The notes below the pieces were generated by a model. That model did no database searches. It saw only the letters and a list, made by a program, of their open reading frames with translations, and was not told where the DNA came from. Both the position numbers and the translations under genes were made by a program. This document shows positions 11,372-21,258 of a stretch of 64,000 nucleotides of DNA, piece by piece (positions within the stretch are counted from its first letter, which is position 1; every line of letters starts with the position of its first letter). This DNA is from Lentinus brumalis. Lineage: Eukaryota > Basidiomycota > Agaricomycetes > Polyporales > Polyporaceae. The DNA lies in contig MARA01000031.1 of assembly GCA_001792895.1 (NCBI GenBank), positions 372,001 to 436,000 of the forward strand. Reading direction: 5' to 3'.

Positions 11372-12176
11372 TGCCAATGTCACATAGGATCTAGAGCGGA
11401 ACTTCACACTCATTCATTGGTTGTCGCACCGGAGTATGGTCGAGGGGGGCAGGATAGAGGAGCACTACAATTGGTGTTCTGTACGGTACCTAATTCGAGC
11501 AGATATTAACTAACTACTTTTCCTCTGTGGTTCGTACGCTACAGTAGACGGAGAGCCGTTGTTGGTGACAGTGGGACAGATGCAGATGGGGTACGCGGAC
11601 GGAGGTGGTACTGTAGTGTGGCGGCGGTGGCTCTGGCAAGAATATACGGAGGTGTACAGTATGCATGTATCGGAGCGTGTATGATGAGACTTGGAGGAGC
11701 GGAAACGAGAAGGAGAGGAAATCAACGACGGTACAATGACATCGTCGATGGTGACAGGAGAGAGAGAGTGACGGTTCGGGCGCAGATGCAGTTGCGGTGT
11801 GGTAAACGAACGGAAGCGGGATTATACGCGTGTGTGTGGTACGGTAAGGTACGGCAGCGGAGCAAAGAGCGAGATTAAAGCCTATTAAGCGGGCACTGTG
11901 GGTAGACGAGAAAGAGAGATCCAGGTTCCGGATTCCGATTGCGATTCCGGGAATTAGGGAGCGGAGTACAGTGCGCTATGGTGCGTAATGTTAAACGTGG
12001 CAGAGTTCGTGAAAAGACGTGGCAGAGTCGGAGTCGAGGAAAGGATCGTGGGCGGTGCTGGTACTCGGGCTGGCACCGGAGAAATATACACAAGGCGCGG
12101 CGGACGCAGGCTCCGCGGCGACGCCGGCCGGGTTTTTTGGCCAGCATTATTAGCGAGTGGTTATCAGTATGGCTGA
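11372..12176. other. Convergent 3' flanks, nothing recognised
   Basis: The stretch lies between the stop of the Topors-like gene and the stop of the homeobox gene, which point at each other. Open frames here are short and arginine-rich without domains. It probably holds both 3' untranslated regions. Confidence 0.5.
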
Positions 12177-13969
12177 CTAGCGGGCAGGCGGTTCGTCAGT
12201 AAAGTCGTGGTGGAATCCGGGTCGTGCAGGGTGCTCTGGCGGTGCACGTCCTGCCGTAGATCGTACGGGGTCGAAACGCGTGCGGGACACAGGAGACTCC
12301 GGGCTGCGCATGGGCGGGGCCGTCTGCGACATGGGAAGGACGCTCGAGATGCTCGGGAGCGGCTCATGTTGAAACGGCGGCTGCGTTGCCGTCGGGGAGC
12401 TTCCAAACGGCGGCACAACGCCCTGCGGAAGCGCAGGCGGGGAGCGGCGGCGCGAGAACGGCGAGAAGGCGGGATCATCCCACTGCGGCTGCGGCTGCAG
12501 CGTGAACGGCGGCGGGATGTTGAGCGCGGGACGGGGCATGGAGAAGTCGACGTTGGGCTGCGGGAGCATGCGCCGGGACTCGTCGAAGGACGACGGGCGT
12601 TGAGCGGACGTGCCTGCTTCGAGCGCGCTTAGGGACGCAAGGGACGGGTACGCGCCTGCGCTGAGCGGGCTGATGGGGCTCGCCATGGGCCCTCCCCGAG
12701 AGCGCGGGACGTTCGTCATGACCGGGGGCAAGGTCAGAGTCAGCTCGGGACCCTGCTCGCCTGCCGGGCGACCTGGGCGGGGCGTGAGTCTGTACAACTC
12801 TGGCACCTCCCTGGCGGCCGCCGCTGAAGTCGACGGGTGCGAGGACGAGAACGGCGGGGGGCGCGTCCTCCACGCCGGGTCGTCAAAGGCAGGGCGTCGG
12901 CTCGAGCCGGGGATACCGGGGCCCGCGAGCTGCGTCGGGGGCATCCCAGATCTCGCGTATTCCTCGGCAAGATAGGCATCGCGATGCGAAGAATGCGCGA
13001 ACCGCTCTGAAGATGCGCTAGAAGGCGCGCTCGCGCCGCCGTACGCCATCTCCCCAACACCGCCGGGGCCGCGCGAATAGAAGCTCTCCGCGCTCAAGCC
13101 CGGGAGACCAGTGACGGTTGTGGGGCTCAAGTCGCTCGACGAGCCAGGCGGCGCGTTCGTGAAGGGCCCGAACTGGGGCGGACGAGTGAGGGGAGCGGAT
13201 GTGGTAGACGCCTGGCCGCGGGGCCGACGTGCCTTCTGACGTTGGTTCTGCAGCGCGCGGTCAGCAATCGCTAGGTACGCGAAGGTAGGGAAAGCATGCT
13301 TGCCTGGAACCAGATCTTGGCACGGGGAACGATAGGAATGGAGAGCATGAGCATGCGGAGCAGCGTCGACGAGCGAGGGAAGGAGGACGTACCTGCACTT
13401 TGCGAGCACTCAATCCTATTGACCGGCCGACCTCCTCGCGCATCTGCGTAGTGGGGAAGCGGGACTATGACGACGGGCGTTAGGGCGGGGGAAAGACGCG
13501 TTCGGGGAAGACGTACCTGCGCGAGCAGTGCATGGAGAACGGCTGCCTGGTGTGGCGTGGTCAACGTCCGTGTCCGTTTCTTCTTGGGTGGCGGGCCGTC
13601 GGGAGCACTCTCAGAAGGCGAGGGCTTGCTTGTGCCTCCTTCCATTTCGGTGTCCGCCATGTCGCCTTGTGAGGATGACCCCGAGGGACTCGAGCGCTCG
13701 TGTTTCCTCCTGCGGGAGCTGGTCTCGGGATCAGACACGGGCGCGGAGGCCGCAGGGGTGTCGAGGCGTGATGAAGAGGCGGATTGGGAGTAGTGGGAAG
13801 CGATGTGACTGGAGGGGGTAGCTCCCGGGATGGCTTGGGGATGTGTAGGGAGCGTGTGTCTTGGGGGTGAACTGGAGGGCGTACGGCGGGACGTCGTGCG
13901 GTGCTGTTCGTCGGTGGGATTACCAGGAGCAGAAGGTGGCGCGTCTGCAGCGTTGCGTGACATGTTCAT
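12177..13969 (-). CDS. Homeobox transcription factor with a 12-nt microexon
   Basis: Four exons: 13969-13517, 13464-13393, 13315-13304 and 13247-12177, giving 535 residues. The homeodomain (about residues 128-185) is split over all four: KKKRTRTLTTPHQAAVLHAL, then SRFPTTQMREEVGRSIGLSA and RKVQ, then IWFQ, then NQRQKARR. Trp, Phe, Asn and Arg of helix 3 (WFQNQR) are all present, so it should bind DNA. The third intron has a GC donor (CAG|GCAAGC) and a CTGCAG acceptor. Outside the domain the protein is Ser/Pro-rich and probably disordered. Nuclear role likely; target genes unknown. The spacing lacks the three-residue TALE insertion, and no paired second homeobox gene is seen, so a mating-type HD locus is unlikely. 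The start is the ATG at 13969. Confidence 0.85.
13304..13315 (-). other. 12-nt microexon encoding IWFQ
   Basis: The minus strand reads CCAAG|ATCTGGTTCCAG|GCAAGC. The four codons ATC TGG TTC CAG bridge KVQ of exon 2 and NQRQK of exon 4 in phase 0 and restore the invariant homeodomain WFQN. Skipping it would delete the core of the recognition helix without shifting the frame. Confidence 0.8.
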
Positions 13970-16838
13970 AGAGAGAAAGAGCGATTACAGTGGAGAACCA
14001 GCGAGCAGGTGCGTTGCGTTAATTAGGGGCGTGCAGAATTAAGAACCAGATTGAGTATACGGCGTCGAAGGGGGTTCAAGCCTTCGGCGGAGCAATGATA
14101 CAGACAGACCCAGAGAGCTTCAGCACATCGGTTCGGGGGAGAGGAGGGGAAAGCCAGACCCGGAGATGGTCACGGACGAAAGGAAAGGGAAGGAGCGCAA
14201 GGAGTCCCCGGACGCGTGGAAATAACCTGGAGACCGAGCGAGCATGATGAGCGGCTGGCGCGGTGCGACGAAATGGAACCGAAACCGAAACTTATCGTCG
14301 CGATCGAGCGAGAATTACTGCCACAACCCTGGGGAAACTTTGAAGCCGTTGCGCAATGGAGGGAGACTAAACCCGAAACAGCACACAGACGCCGGTGCCA
14401 AGGGACGTCGCTGTGTCCCGGTTTCTGACGCGGGAAAACCAGGCGCAGGTCCGGAGGGCATCTGCAGTCCAGTCTAGAGCGTGTTACTAGGGGGGCCAGC
14501 GATATCCGGCGTCCCGGGTGACGCTAATGCGTCGGATAGTTACCCGCATTACGACGGAATTACGGCGATGATTGCGCGAGCTGGCCCGCGCGCGCGACAC
14601 GTCGCGGGCGACGGGGACGAGCAGCTCGCGCAGACCCCGCGCGGAGGTGGTTTTCGCGGCAGACGAGGCACGCGGGGCCGCAGGGCGATCGGCAGTGCAC
14701 CGCGTCCGGGAAGGCGTGACGGACGAGGAGGACGAGTGCCTTTCTGGGTATGTATGTTGGTGGTTGATGCGGCGGCAAGATAAGATCGGTCACGGGCGGC
14801 TCGCGACTGCAGCGGCCAGGCAACCGACTCCCAGGACCGACTGAATGTGTGGCCATTGCCGATCGTCATCAGCAGCGACAGGGCAACGAGTCGGACGCGG
14901 CAGCCGACGCCTCGTGCTCGCATGCTTCGACGCCATCGTCCATGTGCCCGTTGTAACCCGCGCAGACACGGCGCACTCTCACCGCAATTTACGAGCAATA
15001 TCCTCCACGACACCAGCCAATCGACCGCAACTATCCGTCGATTATACGGCGCATCGCGACCGCTGCCAATTAACACTCGGTCCCCGGCCCCGGTCCTCGT
15101 TGCCGCGTCGTGACTTGTCCAGCTCGGCGCCGTACTGTAGTAGACGATCGTCGATGACGACGGGCGACAGCCGTGGTACCGCTGCGTCTGCGAAAGGCTC
15201 AGGACTGCGGTACTGTCTCAGACACCGGTGGGCCCTTTTCGTCATCCTTCCTTCGGCCATGAGGTTGCGATTAGGACAACGGAGTCCGAGGTCGGGATGA
15301 CTGCCACTGTTGACATGTGCGGCTCTGATCGCAGTTGAGCGTGCTCCACGCACCCTGTCGCAGGCGGCGCACTGCAGCAACGGTCAGAACGCGGACGACG
15401 CCGTTGCGGACGGGGACCGGCCTCTGGCGAATGCGGAAACCGAGCAGGCTTCTGTGGTCGAGATTGCAGCCGGACGGTGGGAGGGTGGGAACGAGAGCGA
15501 TCATGACAACTGCAAGCTCAGACGCGCGTTTGGCTCGGGCTCACCGAATAGACAGCTCGGGGCCATGGTGATGGCATCGTCTCTTCTGCAGCCGTGCAGC
15601 CCTGTGCAGCGGTGACGTGAGCGGGAACATTGGCATATGAATCTTCATTTGCAGATTGGAGATGTACTGTGCGCTCGTGCGTGGGACCATGGGAGTTTCG
15701 GCGTGCACTGCGGGCGTCCTTCACGAGACCTGCTCAGGTCCCAGGCTTCAGCTTGAGGCGCGGCGTGAGACGAGATGCAAAGACGCGTTGCGTTTCGTGC
15801 AATGTGGTTTCCTGAAGGACAATCGATGAGCAAGGCACAGAACGATACATGGCCTCAACATAGTCCGGCACGTCCCCACACCAAGAGAAGCAAGGACGCC
15901 GCGCGCCACGGCCGGTGATTAACCGGCCACAAATCAATCTTCCTCGCTGTAAGCCAGTACATGCTGCATTCGACGAGTCGAACGATGGCTCATGGGTGAC
16001 ATTGGGTTTGGGCACTTCATAACTGCCGTCAAGCGGGAGACTGGGGTCAGTCTTCGGGATCAGCTTCTTTGACTCAGCAGCGCTGCGGGTAAATGGAGGT
16101 TAATCGCTCTTCATTATGGATAATGGCTCTGGGGACGCACCCGAAGCTGAGCAACGACGATAGATCATGGGTGAGATAACACCGTCACCAAGCTCGTGCG
16201 TACGTATGGCCGGGATGTCCGCAAAACTGAGCGTGCTTACCTATCGAGGACATCGAGCCGTGATACTGTGATATGCGCGAGTCCGAGTCAGGTCCGAGTC
16301 TTCTGTCCAAATTGCAATCGACTACGGCCGCTGCGGATCCATTCTCCGTCGAGGCCGATCAGCGGGCAGGGTAAGTGTTACATAACACCGTACAAGTCAC
16401 TGACGGTGCCAGTAGTAGTCGCATTACGAGATTGTGTCCTCGCTCCTGGCAACGAGGGAGGCCCAAAACCCGCGCGCGCTGGCCCACGAAGACGTACCCG
16501 GGCTATATGCGCGCAAATTGCTCCCACAGGAGGCCTGAGTAGCAACAGGGCGTCGACGCACGACGCCCACTGCATCCGGTCGAAGGCCGAGAAGATAGGA
16601 CGGGGGGACGAGCACGTAGCAACCACAGAACGCACAAAGTCCGACTCGGAGAACGAACCACGTTCCTCTGTGACGCGTCACGCTTGCACCACCCGGCACT
16701 AGCCGCCGTGCCACGTGATAGGCGCGCTTGTCACGTCACAGACGCGTCGCGCGAGGCAATTCGCCGCTTGGTTCCCTTCCGCCACCGCCATCTCCGCCTG
16801 CCTCGCCTTAACCACCGCGGAGTCCAGCACGAATGGGC
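13970..16838. other. 2.9-kb intergenic region
   Basis: No gene supported. Open frames on both strands are short, compositionally biased and carry no motif. The left part is presumably the promoter of the homeobox gene. I see no terminal repeats or transposon coding sequence. Confidence 0.5.
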
Positions 16839-17009
16839 ATGGTGTCGATTGCGCAGCCACTGTACAGCCTGCCGACGACCTCGTCGGTCAAATGGCTCGC
16901 CACACAGGAACGCAATCTCAACCGCGAGCTGCCGTACCCCGACACGGCCGCGGAGACGCCAGAGGAATACATTTACCGAACCTACCTACAATTCCTATGG
17001 TTACCGCAG
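16839..17009 (+). other. Orphan coding-like exon, family unknown
   Basis: A 57-codon segment from ATG reads with balanced composition (MVSIAQPLYSLPTTSSVKWL; TPEEYIYRTYLQFLWLPQ) and ends exactly at a donor-like CCGCAG|GTGAGC. I found no convincing continuation in the next 1.3 kb. It may be the first exon of a gene with an unrecognised second exon, or a gene fragment. No function can be offered. Confidence 0.3.
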
Positions 17010-18355
17010 GTGAGCCGTCACGCCTTGTGTGTGTCTCGTTTATGTTACGTTTTGCTGCGAGTCTCATCACGCTGTACGCGTCCGATTTTCACGCATCGCG
17101 CCTGCCGCGATGCTATGACGGACGCGCTGTGGAGGTATATATTCCACACGAGAGTGCGTCATGTCTGCTCGATACCTGCAGTGCCCCCGGGCTGCCGGCC
17201 TGCGCACGAGCGCACGAGCTTAGGGGTAACCACGATGTGGGGTGCTCGGGGATGTACGCCGGGAGGCGGCTCTCCCTGCACCCCACATGCGACGTACCAC
17301 CTTCTGAGCGTCCTAGTATCTGTCTTCTACTATCTTGTCTCGTCGGAGCCTTTTGCGCACTTACTTCTGTCAGTGTGTGGGATCGGACGGGCAGGCCTCG
17401 CTGATAATGCAACCTAGTCTCGGGTTTGTGCCGTGCACTCTGCCCGCAATTACTCATACTCTTCTCCTTGTGGAACGCTCACGCTTCTTTGGCACGATGC
17501 CTGGAAAGCCATCGCCCCGTTTTTGCTCCACCACCAACACGTGTAGAACCCAATAATGTGGTGGTGTACACGGATAGGCCTATCCCTCCAGCGGGGATCC
17601 AAGTGTCCTCCTTCGCAATATTTCCACACAGATGCGGTGCTCTGTCCGCTCGTATGGAGAGGGATGTCGTAAAGGGTCGGTTTTGAGATCGCTCTCGACC
17701 ACTGAAGGCGATATCGACTGACCCAATCACCCCGCTCCGAAAATACTTGCCGAGAGTCGTTGACACAGGCTTATTGTCTTGCCCGCCTTCGCTCCATGTT
17801 CCAGGGCATGGCTGATCGTTTGGCAGAACCTAGGGTACTCAATTATGGGGATGCATCCGTGGGACATGGTGGGCACGAGCACGACATCGCTGATATTGGC
17901 TCCGTGTTGGCTAAAGCGGTTAGTCACGAAGAAGCTAGATATCCCCTCGTCACTCAGGTCCCTCCCGCACTCGCGGTTCCGCACTGCATCGATACGACAA
18001 GCTCCACCCACCGCAGCCTTTCATTAAGAGCTGGTTCCAGTAAAATGCGTTCCACCTCCTGAGAGAGGCCGCGCACCTTTCCATTTCGCTCTATTCTTTT
18101 ACAGCATCGGCGCTCTACCCTCCTTGCTTCGTCATAGTCAATCTTAACTGCGGTGATATGCTCATGAGCCTGCATGTCTTTGCTCATACTATACGCGGGC
18201 GGGCACGACCCTCCTCACATCTTGTGTTATTTCCGCCGCTGCCCTGGCGATGAGTGCCTCCGTTCATTTGACATTGGTCCCTCCATATCGCGTACCGCTC
18301 CGCGGATGTCCGCACAGCATGTCCATAACGCTGACCGCCCTGCTCCCAGTCCATC
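17010..18355. other. Intergenic, nothing recognised
   Basis: No domain-bearing frame on either strand. The right part is the expected promoter region of SLD3. Confidence 0.45.
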
Positions 18356-20267
18356 ATGCCACTGCATTTTCTGATACCTGCCCTACTGCGCGTGTCCGCA
18401 ACCGCACAATTGCCATCGCCTCGCCCGGCTGAAGCTTCAACCTCCTCACCCGCCGCCCATCCGTTGCATTCACTGCTCAAGCCGATCCTTCTGACAAGCC
18501 GTGCGGCCTCGCAGAAATATCACGCACGAATCCGCCGGTTGCTCCTGGAAGAAAACGAGCCGGCCGACTCAGAGGAGGAGTATTTGTGGTACGCCTACCA
18601 CAAGGACAAGATCGGCGGCGAAGACGAGCAGGACAGCGGCCAGAACCAGGCCACCGACCAGGACGCGGAATACGCGTCGCACGAGCGCCTCAAGAACTCG
18701 TGGCTGGAGAAGTTCGAGCGGAGAGAGTGAGTGGTGGTCCCATGTGTTTCACCCGATATGTCGCTGCGCGCCCCCATGCTCACACGCCCTGTCTGCGGGA
18801 TCAATTCTGCAGGGTCCAGATCCAGATCCTCCTGCATCTCCTGCTGCTCTCCCTCCCGGGAGAACGGGCTGCCGTACCTGCACCCGCCGAGGCGGACTCC
18901 CTGCCGTTGCCGCCCTCGCTCTCGCCCAAGAAGCCGAAGAAGCGGAAGCGCAAAGAACGAGAGCGTGGGCGCGCGGAGGAGCCGCCTCCGCCGCCCCTCG
19001 AGGAGCTGCTCGAGAGCTACATGGACAAGATGGCGATGTGGCAGCTCATGCAGTCTGTGGACAGCTCTCTGGACCGCGGGCAGGCGCGCAAGTCCGGCAA
19101 GGGCAAGGAGAAGGCCCAAGACGACCGGGACTGGATGCAAGCATTCTGCGAGGATGTCGTTGAGCCCCTGTACGTCTTTGCGTCCTCATCCGCCGGACCT
19201 CGAGGCGTGGACTGACATAGTGCGGTCGTAGATTCAAGGAGAAGCTCCCGGAGCTGTGCGCGCTCTTCCGGTCCAAGCTCTTTCCGGATCCAGACAACTC
19301 AGATATGGACTCGCTCCTGCTCTCGCCGCAGCTCTCCCCCAAGCCCACGGCCAAGCGTCTCAAGTCGTCGTCTACCGCCACGAGCGGGTCTTCCAGGAGC
19401 ACTTCATCCGCCACCGCCGCCAAGGGCAACGGCAAGGAGAAAGGGAAGGAGACGGACCTACAGCGCTCCCGGTCGCGCTCGCTCTCCATGTCGCTCGAGC
19501 AGGAGAAGCGGGAACGGTCGCGCTCGCTGAGCGTCGGCCCGAATGGCCTGCGCAAGCGTGCGACAATGTTTGAGGTCACCATGACGACCAAGTTCAGCAA
19601 AGCCCGCGCCGCCGCGAAGAAGGCCGAGCTCGAGCGCACTGCGTCCGTCCCCGCACCTGGGCCGTCGCTTTCGCGCACACAGAGTCAGCGCGAGGGCGGG
19701 GGCGATAAGACGACGAAGGCGAACACAGCTACGAAGGCGGCTTCGATGGGCAGTGTGCTTGTGGCTGCGACACCGGTCAAGCCGAGGCGGACGCTGACCC
19801 AGAATATGAGGACACAATCTCAGTCGCAAGCGCGAATACCTGCTCTGTTTGCGAACGCTGTCGCCGGGGCGTCTAGGCCCTCCGGCTCTCGGACACAGTC
19901 GCAGCTTCAAGTTGCCTCCTCGTCCACGCTGGGACGGGTGGATAGCCTGAACATCGACACCGACGACGACGACGATGAAATGGACCAGCTCGCGACCCCT
20001 ACGAAGGCACGGCGGCAGCGCACGCTCTCGAACGTCACAGAAGACGGCGAGGGTGACGAATGGAAGCTCCGTGATAGCTCGCCTGATCGCCTCACGCTGG
20101 GCGCAGCGGGCTCGCAGGAGTGGTTCTCGTCCGGAGATGAAGGCCCTCCCGTGAGCAGTAGCCCTGCAGACCTGGGTGGCTTCGGAGGCGCGCACACGAC
20201 GCCCGTACGCGCCGGGAGTGCTAGAGGGCGGATTTTCGTCAGCGAGACTCCGACGAAGCCTCGCTGA
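18356..20267 (+). CDS. SLD3: DNA replication regulator SLD3-like protein
   Basis: Three exons, 18356-18726, 18813-19169 and 19232-20267, with phases that agree, encode 587 residues. Sld3 brings Cdc45 to the Mcm2-7 helicase and, once phosphorylated by CDK, binds Dpb11 to fire replication origins. The recognisable core is the second exon: EVQIQILLHLLLLSLPGE, a basic KKPKKRKRKERER patch, LEELLESYMDKMAMWQLMQS, DRDWMQAFCEDVVEPL, then FKEKLPELCALFRSKLFP across the second junction. The C-terminal 300 residues are Ser/Thr-rich with many SP/TP sites (SPKP, TPVKPRR, TPTKPR at the end), as expected for a CDK target. Identification rests on remembered resemblance to fungal SLD3-domain proteins. Its start-codon region is echoed in a mannosyltransferase intron at 37.05-37.11 kb. 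Confidence 0.7.
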
Positions 20268-20592
20268 CTTATCCATCATGTACTGAGTATTGAGTTGATC
20301 TGTTCGTTTTATACGTATCTCCCACTGCACGCTTTGCGCACCCGCTCTCGCACTTGTTTTGCCACCGTACTGTATAGGACACGGCCTTTTCCGGTCACGC
20401 GTTTGGTTTGAGAAGCTTTGTCAACTGACCACCGGGTGCTATCCGTGCTATATAAGAGGCCGCTTCTTCTTCTCAGCTACGGCGAACTTCTACGAAGCCT
20501 CGCGGCGACAGCGGTGCTTGTACTGCAACTGCAACCTGCGCAAGCGGTGAGCGAGAGATAGGCCAAGAACGCGATCGCCACTGCCGCACGCG
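20268..20592. other. Short intergenic region
   Basis: Lies between the SLD3 stop and the ankyrin gene. It contains TATATAAG at about 20449-20456, a plausible TATA element for the ankyrin gene about 140 bp downstream. Confidence 0.4.
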
Positions 20593-21185
20593 ATGGTGTG
20601 TATCCCCCGGACTGGGGATCTCGGACCATCGACTGCCTAATCACGCCGTTTTCTCCCAGACAAACCCCAAACCGAGCGTGGAGAGCCTTCCGCAGGAGAC
20701 GCTCGACTTCGCGCATCGGATGTTCGATGCTGCCCGTGACAACGACGCGGAGCTCCTCCTGCAGGCCATCGACGCTGGCCTTCCTGCGAACCTGACAAAC
20801 GATAAGGGTGCGTTGTGAAGCCAACCGATCGCTCGTCCGATGTGTGCTCACGCTGATGGTTTGCGTTGTCGGGATAGGAAACACACTCCTCATGCTCGCC
20901 GCTTACAACGGCCATGCCGGCCTCGTCAAGGAGCTCCTGACAAGGGGTGCGGATGGGAACCGGGCGAACGACCAAGGACAATCGCCGCTTGCCGGTGCCG
21001 TCTTCAAAGGTCACGACGAGGTCGTGCGCGTGCTCGTAGAAGGCGGAGCTGACCCCCGCAACGGGAGGCCGACGGCGATCCAAACGGCCCGCATGTTCAA
21101 GAGGGATGAATTGCTGAAGGTGCTAGGAGCGACAGATGATGACATGAAAGAACCGCTACCGGGAATCCCAGGACCACCGCACTGA
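20593..21185 (+). CDS. Small ankyrin-repeat protein
   Basis: Exons 20593-20595, 20660-20807 and 20878-21185 give 152 residues. The first coding exon is only the ATG: CGATG|GTGTGT, with the next exon opening ACA AAC CCC after TCTCCCAG. The protein begins MTNPKPSVESLPQETLDFAH and holds two to three ankyrin repeats: MFDAARDNDAELLLQAIDAG, GNTLLMLAAYNGHAGLVKEL, GQSPLAGAVFKGHDEVVRVL, then a degenerate fourth (AIQTARMFKRDELLKVLGA). Ankyrin repeats mediate protein binding; no partner can be inferred. The protein matches a common short soluble ankyrin type in fungi. Its stop lies 73 bp from the convergent MON2 stop. Confidence 0.75.
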
Positions 21186-21258
21186 GTTCCGGAGATAGCA
21201 AGCCTCGATTGCGAGATGATTACAGAAGTATACAGCGTAGGATGTACGAATGAACATA

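Noticed and set aside
12207..12632. Arginine-rich plus-strand frame opposite homeobox exon 4
   Set aside because: Antisense shadow of a Pro/Ser/Ala-rich coding exon.
12177..13969. Reading the homeobox gene as half of a mating-type HD1/HD2 pair
   Set aside because: No divergent second homeobox gene lies next to it and the homeodomain lacks an extra-residue TALE-type loop.
16715..17404. 229-codon plus-strand frame
   Set aside because: Low-complexity composition, no motif; a neighbouring frame gives the more natural exon at 16839-17009.
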